DNA from: Paracoccus haematequi | GTDB lineage: Bacteria; Pseudomonadota; Alphaproteobacteria; Rhodobacterales; Rhodobacteraceae | Assembly (NCBI GenBank): GCA_945881965.1 | Contig: CAMCVS010000007.1 | Span: 92,949 to 156,948, forward strand | Length of the DNA: 64,000 nt | Reading direction: 5' to 3' | In this document: piece after piece, positions 61,853-64,000 of the stretch | Numbering within the stretch: the stretch's first letter is position 1 | Layout of the letters: each line of letters begins with the position of its first letter | Notes under the pieces: model-generated | What the model saw: the letters and a program-made list of their open reading frames with translations, nothing else | What the model was told of the DNA's origin: nothing | The model's database searches: none | Program-made: the position numbers and the translations under genes

Positions 61853-62839
61853 ATGGCGGACGGCAAGATCGACACCGGCGCGAAACCGACCGAAGATATC
61901 TCGGTGCGCGACGTCTTTGGCATCGACACCGACATGATGGTCAAGGGCTTTGCCGACCGCAGCGACCGTGTGCCCGAGATCGACCCGACCTACAAATTCG
62001 ACCCCGACACCACGCTGGCGATTCTGGCAGGGTTCCGCAACAACCGCCGCGTCATGATCCAGGGCTATCACGGCACCGGCAAATCGACGCATATCGAACA
62101 GGTCGGCGCGCGGCTGAACTGGCCCACGGTGCGGGTGAACCTCGATTCACACATCAGCCGGATCGACCTGATCGGCAAGGACGCGATCAAGCTGATCGAC
62201 GGCAAACAGGTGACGCAATTCCACGAGGGCATCCTGCCCTGGGCGCTGCGCAATCCGGTGGCCATTGTGTTCGATGAATATGACGCAGGCCGCGCCGATG
62301 TGATGTTCGTGATCCAGCGCGTGCTGGAACATGACGGCAAGCTGACGCTGCTGGATCAGAACGAAATCATCACGCCGAACCCCTATTTCCGCCTGTTCGC
62401 CACTGCGAACACTGTGGGCTTGGGCGACACGACGGGGCTGTATCACGGCACCCAGCAGATCAACCAGGCGCAGATGGACCGCTGGAGCCTTGTCGCCACG
62501 CTGAACTATCTGTCCCACGACGCGGAAACCGCCATCGTTCTGGCGAAAAGCCCGCATTACAACACCGACAAGGGCCGCAAGACGATTTCCCAGATGGTGC
62601 ATCTGGCCGCGCTGACGCGGACGGCGTTCATGAACGGTGATTTGTCCACCGTGATGAGCCCCCGCACCGTGATCACCTGGGCACAGAACGCCGAGATCTT
62701 CCGCAATGTCGGCTATGCATTCCGGCTGTCGTTCCTGAACAAATGCGACGAATTGGAACGCCAGACGGTCGCCGAATTCTATCAGCGGTGCTTTGGCGAG
62801 GAATTGCCGGAATCGGCGGCGAGCATGGCGATGAAATAA
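61853..62839 (+). CDS. cobS: Aerobic cobaltochelatase subunit CobS
   Basis: 328 residues of AAA+ ATPase: Walker [10 protein letters not shown], Walker [10 protein letters not shown], plus the N-terminal sequence [30 protein letters not shown] of CobS. CobS, CobT and CobN insert cobalt into hydrogenobyrinic acid a,c-diamide in aerobic B12 synthesis. AAAGGA lies about 11 bp upstream. cobT, usually next, is absent; an RTX gene follows instead. Confidence 0.95.
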   Translation: MADGKIDTGAKPTEDISVRDVFGIDTDMMVKGFADRSDRVPEIDPTYKFDPDTTLAILAGFRNNRRVMIQGYHGTGKSTHIEQVGARLNWPTVRVNLDSHISRIDLIGKDAIKLIDGKQVTQFHEGILPWALRNPVAIVFDEYDAGRADVMFVIQRVLEHDGKLTLLDQNEIITPNPYFRLFATANTVGLGDTTGLYHGTQQINQAQMDRWSLVATLNYLSHDAETAIVLAKSPHYNTDKGRKTISQMVHLAALTRTAFMNGDLSTVMSPRTVITWAQNAEIFRNVGYAFRLSFLNKCDELERQTVAEFYQRCFGEELPESAASMAMK

Positions 62840-62842
62840 CCC

Positions 62843-62870
62843 GTAGGGCGGGTGATATCACCCGCCCTAC
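62843..62870. repeat. 28-bp perfect palindrome after cobS
   Basis: GTAGGGCGGGTGAT and its exact reverse complement abut. It lies 3 bp after the cobS stop, and is related to the palindrome at 10167-10186 (shared GGGTGA/TCACCC). Likely a strong stem in the cobS mRNA 3' end, a probable terminator or stabiliser. Confidence 0.8.
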
Positions 62871-62994
62871 CTGACGCCCGGACGGTGGGGAAAACCCGAC
62901 TGTTGCCTGCGCAAAAACCCTGTCATATCAACGCCCATCGACAGCGCACCATTTTTAAGCGCTGTCGCCTGATTTATGAGCGAGGAATTGACAC

Positions 62995-63975
62995 ATGCCG
63001 ACTCTCGATATTTTCACCACCACCAATTTCAATCCGGCAACCAAGCCGTTACATTCCTATGTCTTCAATGCGCAGGGCTGGATCGCGCCCGTTGGGCAGG
63101 ACCTGACAAGCCTGGGCTACACGGCGGCCTTTGTGGACGATTTCATGGAATCCGGTTTCGCCGAGCTGGGCTACGGCACTGTCGTCAATGACGTCAGCGC
63201 GCAATTCCCGAACGCGACCTATTATTACACGATCGCCTCGGGGTCCAGCTCGCCGGGCGGGCCGTCCTATTCCTATCTCGACAGCGGCATTCAGGGCGGG
63301 TCAGGGTCCGAAGTGATCTATGACTGGGCGGGTGAGGACATCTATGTCACCGGCGGCGGGGCCGATCTGATCGTCGATGTCGGCGGCAACACCGCCGTGG
63401 ACGCGGGCGGCGGCGATGACGTGGTCTTTCTCTGGGATGGCCATGACGTGGTCAAGGCCGGATCGGGCCATGACGAGGTGTTCACCAATGGCGGCGTCGA
63501 TCATGTCAGCGCCGGAACCGGCAATGACTATGTCGACCTTGGCGAAGGCGATGATGCCGCCTGGGGCGAGAACGGGCATGATACGTTGATCGGCGGCGAA
63601 GGGGCCGATTTCCTGCAAGGCGACGGTGGCAACGACGTGCTAGACGGCGGCACCGGTGCCGACGACCTGCGGGGTGGTGCCGGTCTGGACCGCCTGACGG
63701 GCGGGGCGGATGATGACCTGCTGTCCGGCGGCGCGGGGGCGGATATCTTTGTCTTTGGCGCGGCCACCGGCAATGACATCATCACCGATTTTCAGCGCAA
63801 CGCCGACGATATCGAATTGGATATCGCGGCGACAGGGTTGGCCAACTTTGGCGACGTGCAGGCAGCGGCCACCCAGATCGGCACCGATGTGGTGATCGCG
63901 CTGGCAAGCGGAACCATCACCATCGAAGACCTGCTGGTCGGTCAGTTGAACGCCAGCCAGTTCCTGTTCGTGTAA
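62995..63975 (+). CDS. RTX calcium-binding repeat protein
   Basis: 326 residues. From about residue 95 onward there are repeated glycine/aspartate-rich motifs, such as GGAGLDRLTGGADDDLLSGGAGADIFVFG, matching RTX nonapeptide repeats that fold as a calcium-bound beta-roll. The C-terminal GNDIITDFQRNADDIELD plus the hydrophobic end QFLFV resembles a type I secretion signal, so the protein is probably secreted. No secretion genes lie in view. N-terminal 95 residues unrecognised. Confidence 0.85.
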   Translation: MPTLDIFTTTNFNPATKPLHSYVFNAQGWIAPVGQDLTSLGYTAAFVDDFMESGFAELGYGTVVNDVSAQFPNATYYYTIASGSSSPGGPSYSYLDSGIQGGSGSEVIYDWAGEDIYVTGGGADLIVDVGGNTAVDAGGGDDVVFLWDGHDVVKAGSGHDEVFTNGGVDHVSAGTGNDYVDLGEGDDAAWGENGHDTLIGGEGADFLQGDGGNDVLDGGTGADDLRGGAGLDRLTGGADDDLLSGGAGADIFVFGAATGNDIITDFQRNADDIELDIAATGLANFGDVQAAATQIGTDVVIALASGTITIEDLLVGQLNASQFLFV

Positions 63976-64000
63976 CATTGCGGCGGGCGGCGGCATCGTG

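Overview
The window is chromosomal DNA of an alphaproteobacterium of the order Rhodobacterales (Roseobacter/Rhodobacter type). The evidence is the high G+C with the codon bias to match, the RpoH with its RpoH box, a tRNA-His that lacks G-1 and carries A73, MmcB, a RibBX-type riboflavin enzyme, DUF6476- and DUF6324-like small proteins, heterotetrameric sarcosine oxidase and cobaltochelatase CobS. All functions come from reading the translated sequence; no database search was run. It is mostly core genome: I see no prophage, transposase, integrase or CRISPR array. One tRNA and one probable 6S RNA are present.

Layout. 0-4.4 kb (minus strand): fdxA (cut by the left edge), an S4 RNA-binding protein, a SUV3-like helicase with a long low-complexity tail, and an exported TPR protein. 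4.4-10.2 kb (plus): an SCP2 protein, a lysophospholipase-like hydrolase, a ligase-associated exonuclease with its ATP-dependent DNA ligase, and an M3 peptidase. 10.2-18.1 kb: a capsule-type glycan protein, rpoH, kup, rluD (whose start codon overlaps that of a divergent membrane-protein gene), a small lipoprotein, a PHP phosphoesterase and small proteins. 18.2-23.5 kb (minus): a polyamine-type ABC importer whose first permease has a very large periplasmic insertion, ending in an uncharacterised gene. 23.6-26.6 kb: a crotonase, tRNA-His, a GNAT protein, mmcB and the 6S RNA candidate.

26.7-37.3 kb is the riboflavin/NrdR region: nrdR-ribD and ribE, ribBX-ribH-nusB, all on the minus strand but split by a plus-strand capsule block (kpsS, an OPX lipoprotein, kpsC) and by a Tat-exported metallo-hydrolase. 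37.4-42.4 kb: an exported protein of unknown function, a gene-poor gap, rpoD and dnaG. 42.5-47.4 kb: soxBDAG (sarcosine to glycine plus one-carbon units). 47.8-50.4 kb: three overlapping TadG/TadE-like genes. 50.4-57.9 kb: a membrane protein, a 3-hydroxyisobutyrate dehydrogenase-like enzyme, a lytic transglycosylase, an orphan 419-residue protein, gatB, an AAC(3)-I-like acetyltransferase, a thioesterase, a DUF4177-like protein and a J-domain protein. 57.9-64 kb: a class III cyclase, periplasmic msrB, an ECF sigma/anti-sigma/fasciclin unit, cobS without cobT beside it, and an RTX-repeat protein.

Several intergenic regions carry related hairpin elements: four copies of a hairpin plus CTTCTTCGGTTC-type tail, two copies of a hairpin plus CCGGAGTATTTCCGG tail, and two copies of a GGGTGA/TCACCC palindrome. 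These, the large insertion in the ABC permease, the genes in the capsule/riboflavin interleaving, and the sigma/anti-sigma/fasciclin unit are the most interesting things here. I did not find convincing evidence for a wholly new defence or mobile system.
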